Shown here: positions 26,230 to 34,010 of the stretch, in pieces
How positions within the stretch are numbered: the stretch's first letter is position 1
Layout of the letters: the number at the start of each line of letters is the position of its first letter
Origin: Maricaulis sp034659015
GTDB lineage: Bacteria; Pseudomonadota; Alphaproteobacteria; Caulobacterales; Maricaulaceae
DNA length: 64,000 nucleotides
NCBI GenBank assembly: GCA_034659015.1
Contig: JAYEGL010000011.1
Span: 1-64,000 of the forward strand
Reading direction: 5' to 3'
Position numbers and translations under genes: made by a program
The notes under the pieces: model-generated
Database searches by the model: none
Told to the model about the DNA's origin: nothing
The model's input: only the letters and a program-made list of their open reading frames with translations

Positions 26230-28041
26230 GTGCCGCTGAAACGGAGCACGCCAGTGGCCGCATTGCTGGACCCCGCAACCCGGACCGGACTGTTCGCGCC
26301 CGCCCTGGGCGTTGCGGCCGCCGGATTGATCGCGACGGCCGTCATCGCCGTCAGCCTGTCCGGCAATCGCGTCCAGGTCCTCCTGCCCGGTCTCGCCCTG
26401 GTCCTGGCCGCCGCAGCACTCGTTCTCATGGCCCAGCTTCTGCGCCGCCAGGTCAGCCAGCTTGCCGAGGCCGACCAAAGGCGCCGGGCCAGCGAGCAGC
26501 GCTACAACCTCGTCGTGCGGGGTATGTCGATCGGCGTGTGGGACTGGGGTGTCACCGACGATTCGCTGGTGTGGTCGCCCAATGCGCTCCGCATTCTGGG
26601 TCTGCCGGCCGATCATGAAGTGTGTGAGATCGGCTTTTTCTTCGACCGGATTCACCCGGAGGATGTCGAGGCGGCGCGTGCGGCCATCCAGGACCATTTC
26701 GATCATGGCGAACCCTACATGACGACGTTCCGCATGCGCCATGCAGACGGACATTTCGTCTGGTGTCACGTGACCGGACAGGCGCTGACCGACGAGGTCG
26801 GCGAGCCGGTCCGCATGGCCGGTTCGATCGAGGACATTACCGAGGAACGCGCGGCCGAAGAGGCTCGCCACAAGAGCGAACAGCGATTGCGGGCCGTGAC
26901 CCAGAGCGCCGTCGATGCCGTGCTGACGACCAATGCCGGGGGGATCATCGAGGAGGCGAATCCGGCCTGCCAGACGATTTTCGGCTACCGGCCCGAGGAG
27001 CTGATCGGAAGCAATATCCGCATCCTCACGCCGGACGAGCACCGCCGCAAGCACGACTACTACATCCGCCACTATATCGAGACCGGGGACAGCGAGATCG
27101 TCGGGAAGGTTCGCGAAGTGGAGGGGGTGCACAGGGACGGGCATCTGATTCCCATCGAGCTCGCCGTCACCGAGTACCGCGCCGAGGACGACCGCATCTT
27201 CATCGCCACGGCGCGGGATCTGTCGGCGCGCAAGGCCGCGGAGGCCGAGCGCGAGGAGTTCATTGCGCGGCTCGAGGAAAGCAATGCCGAGCTGGAACGC
27301 TTCAATTTTGCTGCTTCGCACGACTTGCGAGAGCCGCTGAGGATGATCGGCAACTTCTCGCAGATGCTGCTGCGCAAGCATCACGACCAGCTTGAGGGCG
27401 ATGCGCGAAAGGCCGTGGAGATCTGCGCCGGCTCGGCCGGCCGCATGCAGGCCCTGCTGGACGATCTGATCTCGTTTTCGCGGGCCAGCGACGATCTCGG
27501 CCAGATCGAGACCTTCATCCCCGTCGACATGATCGAACGGGCCCGGGAAAACCTGGCCGGGGATTTCGAAGCGAGCGGGGCGGGGCTTGAAACCGTACAT
27601 CTTCCGCCCCGCCTGCGCGCCAATCCGACTCGCTTCTCCCGCGTTTTCCAGAATCTAATCGCCAATGCGATCAAGTATGCCAAGGACGGCGAGCCGCCGC
27701 GCATCCAGATCTCCGCGGCACCCTACAAGAAGGGCTGGCTGTTCACCCTGTCGGACCGGGGTATCGGCATGCGTCCGGAATACTGCGAGCAGATCTTCGA
27801 GCCCTTCAAACGTCTGCACCCGGCTTCGAAATATTCCGGCACAGGGATGGGGCTGGCGATCTGCCGCAAGATCGTCAACAGCGCCGGCGGGCGCATCTGG
27901 GCCGAATCGGAACTTGGCGAGGGCAGCCGCTTCTATGTCTACTGGCCGGAAGCGGCTGAGGACGATCCGCAACGCAAGGTCGACACGGACACCGGTACCG
28001 GTAAGGCTGGTGACGAGATCTCTCGAGGGGAAACTGCATGA
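26230..28041 (+). CDS. Membrane PAS-PAS sensor histidine kinase
   Basis: 603 residues from GTG 26230 (a GTG at 26254 is also possible). Two membrane helices at residues 20-70, PAS 1 around 90-215 (GMSIGVWDWGVTDDSLVWSP; ends with the PAC motif MAGSIEDITEERAAEEA), PAS 2 around 220-345 (DAVLTTNAGGIIEEANPACQTIFGY), HisKA with His364 in AASHDLREPL, and HATPase (NLIANAIKYAKDG, GIGMRP, GTGMGLAICRKIV). The kinase core is of the phytochrome-like type that pairs with Rcp1 regulators, and it overlaps such a regulator by four bases. The signal is unknown; there is no GAF/PHY chromophore domain. Confidence 0.9.
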   Translation: MPLKRSTPVAALLDPATRTGLFAPALGVAAAGLIATAVIAVSLSGNRVQVLLPGLALVLAAAALVLMAQLLRRQVSQLAEADQRRRASEQRYNLVVRGMSIGVWDWGVTDDSLVWSPNALRILGLPADHEVCEIGFFFDRIHPEDVEAARAAIQDHFDHGEPYMTTFRMRHADGHFVWCHVTGQALTDEVGEPVRMAGSIEDITEERAAEEARHKSEQRLRAVTQSAVDAVLTTNAGGIIEEANPACQTIFGYRPEELIGSNIRILTPDEHRRKHDYYIRHYIETGDSEIVGKVREVEGVHRDGHLIPIELAVTEYRAEDDRIFIATARDLSARKAAEAEREEFIARLEESNAELERFNFAASHDLREPLRMIGNFSQMLLRKHHDQLEGDARKAVEICAGSAGRMQALLDDLISFSRASDDLGQIETFIPVDMIERARENLAGDFEASGAGLETVHLPPRLRANPTRFSRVFQNLIANAIKYAKDGEPPRIQISAAPYKKGWLFTLSDRGIGMRPEYCEQIFEPFKRLHPASKYSGTGMGLAICRKIVNSAGGRIWAESELGEGSRFYVYWPEAAEDDPQRKVDTDTGTGKAGDEISRGETA

Positions 28042-28490
28042 CACCGCCCGGAAAACCTGCCGAAATCCTGCTTGTCGAGGATAATGAGGACGATGTCTTC
28101 CTCACCAAGATGGCGTTCGAGGACAGCCAGTTCGACAGTGAGCTCCATGTCGTCAACGACGGCGAGGAGGCGCTCGACTATCTGTTCGGGCGTGGCGCCC
28201 ATACCGGCCGGCCGGTGCCCGATCTCGTCCTGCTCGACCTCAACCTGCCCAAGCTCAACGGGATCGAGATCCTCGAAGCGCTCAAGGCGGACGAGGCTCT
28301 GTCGGTCATCCCCGTGGTGATGCTGACCAGTTCGAAGGCCGAGCGCGATGTGCTGGCCAGCTACCGGCATCATGCCAGCGGCTATGTCACCAAGCCTTCG
28401 GAGTTTTCCGGCCTGGTCGATATCGTCGAGTCGATTCGGGATTTCTGGTTTTCCACCGTGATCCTGCCACGCAGCGTGGGAATCGCCTGA
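28038..28490 (+). CDS. Single-domain response regulator (Rcp1-like)
   Basis: 150 residues: only a receiver domain. ILLVEDNEDDVFLTKMAFED carries the acidic pair, Asp67 in LVLLDLNLPKLNG is the phosphorylation site, MLTSSKAERD gives the conserved Thr/Ser and YVTKPSEF the Lys. The insertion between beta-3 and the helix (LDYLFGRGAHTGRPVPD) is characteristic of Rcp1-type regulators. There is no output domain, so it probably relays phosphate or binds a partner. Cognate to the preceding kinase by overlap (ATGA). Confidence 0.93.
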   Translation: MTPPGKPAEILLVEDNEDDVFLTKMAFEDSQFDSELHVVNDGEEALDYLFGRGAHTGRPVPDLVLLDLNLPKLNGIEILEALKADEALSVIPVVMLTSSKAERDVLASYRHHASGYVTKPSEFSGLVDIVESIRDFWFSTVILPRSVGIA

Positions 28491-28495
28491 ACGGA

Positions 28496-29161
28496 TTACT
28501 CCGCCGCGGCGTCCGACCGGTCCGCGATCCGCGCCTTGAGGGCCCGGTACAGCGCCAGATTCCAGACCGCGCCGCTCAGCCCGGTGTGTTCCAGCGGGTC
28601 ATCGGTTTCCGGTTCCAGGCCGAGCGCGATCGCGACCTCGCCGTTTCTCAGTTCCGCAATGCCGGCCCCCCAGGCCAGGGAGGGCAGGTCCAGCATGTAG
28701 TAGGAGAAATGCTCGCGAAAACCGGACCCGTGTTCGCGCAGCAGGGCATCGAGGAAGGCGCGGTCGAAATGGGCGTTGTAGGCCGTGAAGATCATCGTCC
28801 GGGATCCGGTTGTCGCGGTGTGGAAGGCGAGGAAGTCAGCGACCGCCTCGGCTTCGCTGGCAGCGTCCAGCTCGGCCCAGCGTTCTTCGTCGAACCCGTT
28901 GATCGAGCGCGCGATTTCGCCGGCGCGTTCGGGATGGTCCGGATGTATGCGCACGAAGAAACGGCCCAGCTCATTCCCGTCCAGGTCGGTATAGATCGCG
29001 CCCAGATCGATCATCTCGTGATGGCCGGCATCCAGCCCGGTGGTCTCCACATCGACGATCGCCAGCCCCCAGGATTCGGGATGCTCCGGCGGCGGGAAAT
29101 CGCTCTGGGAGAGGGCCGGTGCGGAAAGCAGGCAGACGGTGGCGATAAGCGTGCGCAACAT
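28496..29161 (-). CDS. Exported exonuclease-fold (DnaQ/RNase H-like) protein, possibly inactive
   Basis: 221 residues from ATG 29161. MLRTLIATVCLLSAPALSQ is a clear signal peptide, followed by a DEDD exonuclease fold: Exo I VDVETTGLD, Exo II FTAYNAHFDRAFLD. The Exo III block, where HxAxxD is expected, reads EHTGLSGAVW: the His is present but the final Asp is Gly. So the protein looks exported and lacks one metal ligand. Related cytoplasmic enzymes digest single-stranded DNA or RNA from the 3' end. Convergent with the response regulator, five bases apart. Confidence 0.75.
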   Translation of the reverse strand: MLRTLIATVCLLSAPALSQSDFPPPEHPESWGLAIVDVETTGLDAGHHEMIDLGAIYTDLDGNELGRFFVRIHPDHPERAGEIARSINGFDEERWAELDAASEAEAVADFLAFHTATTGSRTMIFTAYNAHFDRAFLDALLREHGSGFREHFSYYMLDLPSLAWGAGIAELRNGEVAIALGLEPETDDPLEHTGLSGAVWNLALYRALKARIADRSDAAAE

Positions 29162-29226
29162 TGATTTCCCCTGGCTGAGTCCGGGTGTTTCTAGGCGCAA
29201 AGGGCGACAGCGTCATGACCGCGCGC

Positions 29227-29262
29227 GAAAAAAAACGGCGCGATGCTCGCACACCGCGCCGT
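29227..29262 (-). terminator. Intrinsic terminator after the phoH-like gene
   Basis: On the minus strand ACGGCGCG (29262-29255) pairs with CGCGCCGT (29242-29235) and is followed by eight Ts. It sits 25 bases past the stop of the PhoH-family gene. Confidence 0.85.
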
Positions 29263-29286
29263 CCTGTTCGGGATCGCCGGCTGGGC

Positions 29287-30051
29287 CTAGAGCACGGTCA
29301 GCATAGTCGCAACCAGCGGGTGGCGGACAATATCCTTGGCGTCCAGCCGGCACACCGCGATGTCCTCGAGATCGTCCATCTTGTCGGCGATCTGGGCCAG
29401 ACCCGACATTTCCGGCAGCAGGTCCGACTGGGCCGGGTCGCCGGTGACGACCATGGTGGAGTTCCAGCCCAGGCGGGTGAGCAGCATTTTCAGCTGGCCG
29501 TAGGTGCAGTTCTGCGCCTCGTCGACCACGACGAAGGCATTGTTCAGCGTGCGCCCGCGCATATAGCCGATCGGCGCGATCTCGATCAGCCCCTCCGCCA
29601 TCAGCGCCTTGAGTTTTTTCGGGCTCAGCCGGTCGGCCAGCGCGTCGTAGAGCGGGCGCAGATAGGGGGCGAGCTTCTCTTCCATGGCGCCGGGCAGGAA
29701 GCCGATCGATTCGCCGGCTTCCACGGCCGGGCGGGACAGCACGATCCGGCTCACCGCGCCCGATTCGAGCGCTTCGACGCCCTTGGCGACGGCGAGAAAG
29801 GTCTTGCCCGTGCCGGCCGGCCCCAGGGCCATGACCAGATTGTGCGTGTCGATCGACGTCATGAGGGCTTTCTGGCCCTCCGAGCGCGGCTTCACATTCT
29901 TCATGAAGCGCTGATCCCGCATCGGCTCCCGCTCGTCCGGGCTCCAGCTCGTTCCGGGAAACAGGGCGCGGACCTTGTCCTCTTCGGAATGATAGTGGGC
30001 GGTATTGAATTCACCTGCACGCTGGCGGCGTTTGACGTTACGCTTACCCAT
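29287..30051 (-). CDS. PhoH-family ATPase
   Basis: 254 residues from ATG 30051 (GGAGG lies 8-12 bases upstream). Walker A GPAGTGKT at residues 78-85 and Walker B FVVVDEAQN near 155 with the motif VVTGDPAQSDL; this is the short PhoH form without KH or PIN domain. It starts MGKRNVKRRQRAGEFN with a basic RNA-binding-like tail. PhoH proteins are P-loop NTPases linked to RNA metabolism and phosphate stress, with poorly known activity. A terminator-like hairpin lies in its leader. Confidence 0.9.
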   Translation of the reverse strand: MGKRNVKRRQRAGEFNTAHYHSEEDKVRALFPGTSWSPDEREPMRDQRFMKNVKPRSEGQKALMTSIDTHNLVMALGPAGTGKTFLAVAKGVEALESGAVSRIVLSRPAVEAGESIGFLPGAMEEKLAPYLRPLYDALADRLSPKKLKALMAEGLIEIAPIGYMRGRTLNNAFVVVDEAQNCTYGQLKMLLTRLGWNSTMVVTGDPAQSDLLPEMSGLAQIADKMDDLEDIAVCRLDAKDIVRHPLVATMLTVL

Positions 30052-30343
30052 GACGGGGACCTCCACACATGAAAAACCCCTCGGCCGGGCGGCGAGGGGC
30101 GAAAACGATACGGGGCACGAAAAACAGTGCAGGGGACGCTGCGGGGACGGTGGTGAACCGACCGGATCCTGGCGGGCTGGGTCGAGGAGCGGTCATGCCG
30201 ACTACCCGGTGCCTCCTTGCATTGCCGTTGGCGAAGCGAGAACACACTCTCGAATCGCGGTTACAGTCTGAGTGTAACCCGGTGAAGAAGTCCTGAACGA
30301 GCACGTCGTCAAAATTTCACGCAACAAATATGGGGAGACGGGA
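30052..30343. promoter_or_regulatory. Structured leader/intergenic region between phoH-like and gamma-carbonic-anhydrase-like genes
   Basis: No convincing gene here. It contains inverted repeats GGTTACA/TGTAACC (30259-30279) and CGAGA/TCTCG (30237-30252), and, on the minus strand close to the phoH-like start, a terminator-shaped hairpin at 30072-30099. An open minus-strand frame starting near 30195 with AAGGAGG upstream runs through the hairpin and could be a leader peptide, but nothing identifies it. Start sites could not be fixed. Confidence 0.45.
30072..30099 (-). terminator. Terminator-like hairpin in the phoH leader (possible attenuator)
   Basis: On the minus strand CCCCTCG (30099-30093) pairs with CGAGGGG (30083-30077), followed directly by TTTTT (30076-30072) and, 20 bases later, by the phoH-like start codon. 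No gene on this strand ends upstream, so it is placed like an attenuator rather than an operon terminator. Confidence 0.6.
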
Positions 30344-30874
30344 ATGGCACTTTATGCATTGGGCGATTCGGTTCCTGAAACGCCGGGCGAGGGGGCGTTC
30401 TGGGTCGCCCCGGACGCCCAGGTGATGGGACGCGTGGTCCTGCACCGCAATGCCAGCATCTGGTACGGCGCCGTCGTGCGCGGCGACAACGACCCGATCG
30501 TCATAGGCGAGGACAGCAATGTTCAGGACCTGTCCGTGCTGCACACGGACGAGGGTGTTCCGCTGACCATCGGCAAGGGTGTCACCATCGGCCACAAGGC
30601 GATGCTGCACGGCTGCACGGTGGGCGATTATTCCCTGATCGGGATCGGCGCCACCGTGCTCAACGGCGCGAAGATCGGGAAGAATTGTATCATCGGGGCA
30701 CACGCCCTGATCACCGAGGGCAAGGAAATCCCCGACAATTCCCTCGTCGTGGGCGCGCCGGCAAAGGTCATCCGCACGCTCGACGAGGATGCGGCGGCGA
30801 TGCTGAAACATTCCGCCGAGCACTATGTGGAGAACTGGAAGCGCCACAGCACGCAATTGCGGCGGATCGACTGA
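30344..30874 (+). CDS. Gamma-carbonic-anhydrase-like hexapeptide protein
   Basis: 176 residues, the usual length. Left-handed beta-helix repeats from residue 22 (APDAQVMGRVVLHRNASIWYGAVVRGDNDPIVIGEDSNVQDLSVLH), with the three zinc-ligand histidines in SVLHTD, IGHKAMLHG, followed by a C-terminal helix (LDEDAAAMLKHSAEHYVENWKR). Members of this group (PaaY, YrdA, CaiE) are trimeric zinc proteins; activity as carbonic anhydrase or thioesterase is not settled. GGGGAGACGGGA precedes the ATG. Confidence 0.9.
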   Translation: MALYALGDSVPETPGEGAFWVAPDAQVMGRVVLHRNASIWYGAVVRGDNDPIVIGEDSNVQDLSVLHTDEGVPLTIGKGVTIGHKAMLHGCTVGDYSLIGIGATVLNGAKIGKNCIIGAHALITEGKEIPDNSLVVGAPAKVIRTLDEDAAAMLKHSAEHYVENWKRHSTQLRRID

Positions 30875-30937
30875 GGTTTTCCTCCCCACGATGTGGGGAC
30901 CCGAGAGGCGGGGAAGAAATGTTCGAAGCCGCGCAGC

Positions 30938-31438
30938 CTAGTGCGCGCGGCTCCACAGTTCGCGGATATTCTGGTCGGCGTCCCGGCCCAGATTGAACCA
31001 GGCGGCACGGTCGTGCGAGGCGTCGATGACCAGCAGCTTGTCCTCGCGTGCCAGAATGTGACTGAGTTCGTTGCGCAGCACGGCCGATGTGGTCGGGCCG
31101 CGCAGCAGCCAGACACCGCTGGTGATCGATTCCAGGTCGCCATAGGCGCCCAGGGCGTGTGCGAATTCGGCCGCGTTTTCGGACTGGATCTCGGCGATGA
31201 CCACGAAATTCGCCGGCCGCGCCCCGGGCGTGACGCGCTTTTCCGGCAGGGGCCGTTCGCTCGTTTCACCCAGCCACTCGCGGAACTCCTCGATATCCGA
31301 GGCCTGCGCCCAGATACCGTCCCGTTCCGGCGAGACCTGGGAATGGGCCGCGATTCGGCCTTCGGCCACGAAGGCTCGCATCTGCTGCGGCGTATACGGG
31401 CCGTATACACGGCCTTCGACTTTCACAAACCAGGACAT
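30938..31438 (-). CDS. GYF_2 (DUF4339) domain protein
   Basis: 166 residues from ATG 31438 (an ATG at 31462 is also possible). Residues 1-50 are a GYF_2 domain: SWFVKVEGRVYGPYTPQQMRAFVAEGRI, with the GPYTPQQM core. The remainder (residues 75-166) is a mixed fold, FVVIAEIQSENAAEFAHALGAYGDLESITSGVWLLRG, without a known catalytic motif. GYF_2 domains are thought to bind proline-rich peptides. No operon partner. Confidence 0.75.
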   Translation of the reverse strand: MSWFVKVEGRVYGPYTPQQMRAFVAEGRIAAHSQVSPERDGIWAQASDIEEFREWLGETSERPLPEKRVTPGARPANFVVIAEIQSENAAEFAHALGAYGDLESITSGVWLLRGPTTSAVLRNELSHILAREDKLLVIDASHDRAAWFNLGRDADQNIRELWSRAH

Positions 31439-31576
31439 CGTGATTCCGTCATCGCGAGGCATTGAGGTTTCTCTCGCACTCAAACAACTACCGTCTAGGC
31501 CTTCGATACGGCAAGAATCGGGCCAGTTCGGTCCATTCGGCCGTTACGGCTCGGATTCCGGCGGATGTGGACTCGA

Positions 31577-32200
31577 TTATGCTGCTTCGGGGCCGCTGGC
31601 CTTCGCCTTGGGGGGATCGAACACGACCGCGAACCCATTGTCCAGAATGCGCGCCACTCGTCCTGACATCTCACCGACACGCAGCGTCTCGCCGACACGC
31701 GGTCTTTCCAGGCACTCGAAGGCGGCGCCGGTGACGGATACGTCGATGACATTGGCCTGGATGACGACGCCGTCCTCCAGAATGATACGCGCCCGGCCCC
31801 GTCCCGGCTTGCGCGGAGCCGTGCGGTCCTCGTCGAGACCGAGCCGGTCCTTGTTGAAACGCCAGGTTATCGCGTCGGCCAGCTTGTCACGTTTGCGTGT
31901 GGGGGCGTTGAAGGCGACGGAGAACTCCTCGCCCTCGCGGCGCACGACCTTGCCCTCGATCCGTCCGATACTGGGAATCATCAGGACGACGCGCGTGCTT
32001 TCGCGCGGCACGAGGCGCGACGTGACGCGGGCACCGCCGGGCGAGATGTCCAGCAGGCAGCAGGCGTGCTCGCCTTCGCCCTCGGTCCAGAACCGTCCGT
32101 GAAGCTGCAGGGGAACGCGCGCATGACGCCGGCGCTCCTGAGCGCCGCGCGCAGCGATCTTGATCTTCCGGCGATCCAGTCGGCCGGGCTCGTGATGCAT
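31577..32200 (-). CDS. Tandem PilZ-domain protein
   Basis: 207 residues with two PilZ domains. The first has RRRHARVPLQLHGRF followed by LLDISPGGARVTS, which supplies the RxxxR and DxSxxG c-di-GMP motifs. The second (residues 135-195) keeps VIDVSVTGAAFE but its arginine motif is less clear (PRKPGRGRAR). Start ATG 32200 with a GGAGGATGTCACC ribosome-binding site. It probably binds c-di-GMP and links it to surface attachment or motility; the target cannot be inferred. It lies next to a PAS_5 protein on the same strand. Confidence 0.88.
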   Translation of the reverse strand: MHHEPGRLDRRKIKIAARGAQERRRHARVPLQLHGRFWTEGEGEHACCLLDISPGGARVTSRLVPRESTRVVLMIPSIGRIEGKVVRREGEEFSVAFNAPTRKRDKLADAITWRFNKDRLGLDEDRTAPRKPGRGRARIILEDGVVIQANVIDVSVTGAAFECLERPRVGETLRVGEMSGRVARILDNGFAVVFDPPKAKASGPEAA

Positions 32201-32258
32201 GGTGACATCCTCCTGCAGCCGCCCAGACTAGGCCAAAGCGGTTAAGAAGGACTTGCCG

Positions 32259-32819
32259 TTACTGGTCGTTAGCCACCAGCCGGGGCCGGCCGCTCGGGGC
32301 GGCGGAAAAGCCGGGAAACAGGTCGCCGCGCTGGGCCGGCGGATGGATTTCCTTCAGCGTGGTCCGCACCACAGGCCGGCCGCGCAGCGCCGCGACATCG
32401 TCCAGCGGCTGGAACAGGCCCAGCGTGCGGTCGATAACGCCGGACGGGCCGCGCAGCGGCAGGAAGGAGATCTCCACGGGCAGTTCGAGCCGGTCCATGG
32501 TCACGGTCCGTGCGACCAGGGACGCCGGCTCCGTCCCGATCAGGGACGCTTCCAGAACGGCCTGGACGTGCGTGCGGTCGTGCGCCCGCCAGAGCGAGAG
32601 GAAATTCTGGTCGCGGAATTCGCGCTGGTAGAGATCGCACAGATGCGTGCCCGCCAGCCGGAAGATGTGGTGTCCGGGATCGGCACGCCACAGGATGAAG
32701 ACATAGCCCAGCATGCGCGCAATGTCCTGCGGTTCGATATCGGTGCGGTGCGGTGCCGCTCCGCCCTGCCGGCGCGTCTGCCAGTAGGCGTGCAAGGCTT
32801 GCGATTGCGCGTGGCGCAT
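32259..32819 (-). CDS. PAS_5 domain protein
   Basis: 186 residues from ATG 32819. Most of the protein is the PAS_5 family domain: YWQTRRQGGAAPHRTDIEPQDIARMLGYVFIL, then HIFRLAGTHLCDLYQREFRDQNFLSLW, and LPLRGPSGVIDRTLGLFQPLDD. The frame is open much further up, so a longer N-terminus cannot be excluded. PAS_5 proteins are abundant in alphaproteobacteria, with roles in cell-cycle and holdfast regulation in Caulobacter relatives. It ends 59 bases before the PilZ gene and may be co-transcribed. Confidence 0.8.
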   Translation of the reverse strand: MRHAQSQALHAYWQTRRQGGAAPHRTDIEPQDIARMLGYVFILWRADPGHHIFRLAGTHLCDLYQREFRDQNFLSLWRAHDRTHVQAVLEASLIGTEPASLVARTVTMDRLELPVEISFLPLRGPSGVIDRTLGLFQPLDDVAALRGRPVVRTTLKEIHPPAQRGDLFPGFSAAPSGRPRLVANDQ

Positions 32820-33016
32820 CCCGTGTCTCCACTCGTCCGTCCAAGAGAGCCGCGGCCTGTGCCGGCCCGGCGCGTTGCCGAAACTGTCTTCAATATCGGG
32901 GCCATACCCGTCTCGGGAGAGAGGCGTTCGCGGCCATTCCCCGCTCGCGCGAGCGGTCGCCGGCGAAAACGGCCCGCGGATTGCATCGATACGGGCAACA
33001 CGTAAGGAGCAAGCCC

Positions 33017-33913
33017 ATGCGCGTATCAGCCCGGCACGCTTTTCTGATTCCCGCGAGCGCGGCCGTCGCGCTGCTGGCCGCCCCGGCACAGGCCGGCGGT
33101 GGCGGCGGCACGAGCGGCGGCAATTGCTGTGCCCCGCCTCCGCCTCCGACCTGTTGCGATCACGGCGGCGGGCACACGGTGAATGTGCCGAACATCAATA
33201 TCCATGGCGGCAACATCAATGTCGGCGTGAATGTCTCGTCCCGGGTCAATGTGATCACCAATGTGAACACCAACGTGAATGCCTCGGCGAACGCGTCCTC
33301 CAACGCGTCGGCCCGCGCCGGCGCGGGTGCGGTGACCTTCATCGGCGGCGGCTCCTACACGCCGATGACCTCGGCGCCGGCGGCGACGGCCATCACCGGG
33401 CTCAACGTGGTCGGGCTCGAGGAAGAGTACGAGTACGAATACTACGAGGAAGAGCGTACGCGCTGGGTCGAGGAATGGCGCGTCGTGCGCGCCGTCTGCG
33501 TGGATGACGGCGGTACGCCGCATCCGGCCTCGCGCGTCGATCCCGACGAGCGCGTCGGCGCCAGCTATTCCGGCGAGATCTATCGCTGCATGGCCGGCAC
33601 GGCGATGCAGGTCACGATCGGCTGGGCGCTGGACGGCGAATACAACTGGAACGACGCTGCCACCATCGCCTGCCGCAAGGGCGAGGCCCTGCGTCACGAG
33701 CCGGGCGGGCGCCTGTACTGCGAAACCCAGGAGCCGCGCCGCAACTGCAATGAACGCTCCCTGCTTCGCCGCTACGGCCCCGGCGTGAAGCTCGTCTTCA
33801 TGCGCCGCGAGGAGCGCTATACCGAACGCGTGCGCCACGAAGTGGAACGCGAGCGCCGGGAACAGGTTTCCATGACCCTCATGCTCGACGGCGGCGTCGG
33901 CGGCTATCGCTGA
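33017..33913 (+). CDS. Secreted Asn/Val-rich, Cys-containing protein of unknown function
   Basis: 298 residues from ATG 33017, preceded by AAGGAGC. A signal peptide (cleavage after APAQA) is followed by GGGGG, a Cys/Pro cluster (NCCAPPPPPTCCDHGGG), then a low-complexity stretch of alternating Asn/Val (residues 53-100: VNVPNINIHGGNINVGVNV, then NVITNVNTNVNASANASSN), an acidic-aromatic patch (EEEYEYEYYEEERTRW), and a Cys-rich C-terminal domain with the words CVDDGG, YRCMAGTAMQVTIG and NCNERSLLRRYGPG. I recognise no family. The layout suggests a surface-exposed or fibre-associated protein. A strong terminator follows. Confidence 0.75.
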   Translation: MRVSARHAFLIPASAAVALLAAPAQAGGGGGTSGGNCCAPPPPPTCCDHGGGHTVNVPNINIHGGNINVGVNVSSRVNVITNVNTNVNASANASSNASARAGAGAVTFIGGGSYTPMTSAPAATAITGLNVVGLEEEYEYEYYEEERTRWVEEWRVVRAVCVDDGGTPHPASRVDPDERVGASYSGEIYRCMAGTAMQVTIGWALDGEYNWNDAATIACRKGEALRHEPGGRLYCETQEPRRNCNERSLLRRYGPGVKLVFMRREERYTERVRHEVERERREQVSMTLMLDGGVGGYR

Positions 33914-33954
33914 GCCAACCGTCCAACACGCTCACATGCCCACTCGGCATGCCT

Positions 33955-33985
33955 GGCCCCGGCTGACCCAGCCGGGGCCTTTTTT
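33955..33985 (+). terminator. Intrinsic terminator
   Basis: GGCCCCGGCT (33955-33964) and AGCCGGGGCC (33970-33979) form a perfect 10-bp stem with a 5-base loop, followed by TTTTTT. It ends the transcript of the secreted protein gene at 33017 and faces the end of the subtilase gene. Confidence 0.9.
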
Positions 33986-34010
33986 GTGGCAGTGAAGCCG
34001 TGGGGGCGGG

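Noticed and set aside
30044..30304. Leader ORF upstream of the phoH-like gene as a confirmed gene
   Set aside because: An AAGGAGG-preceded frame exists, but it shows no recognisable domain; kept only as part of the leader finding.
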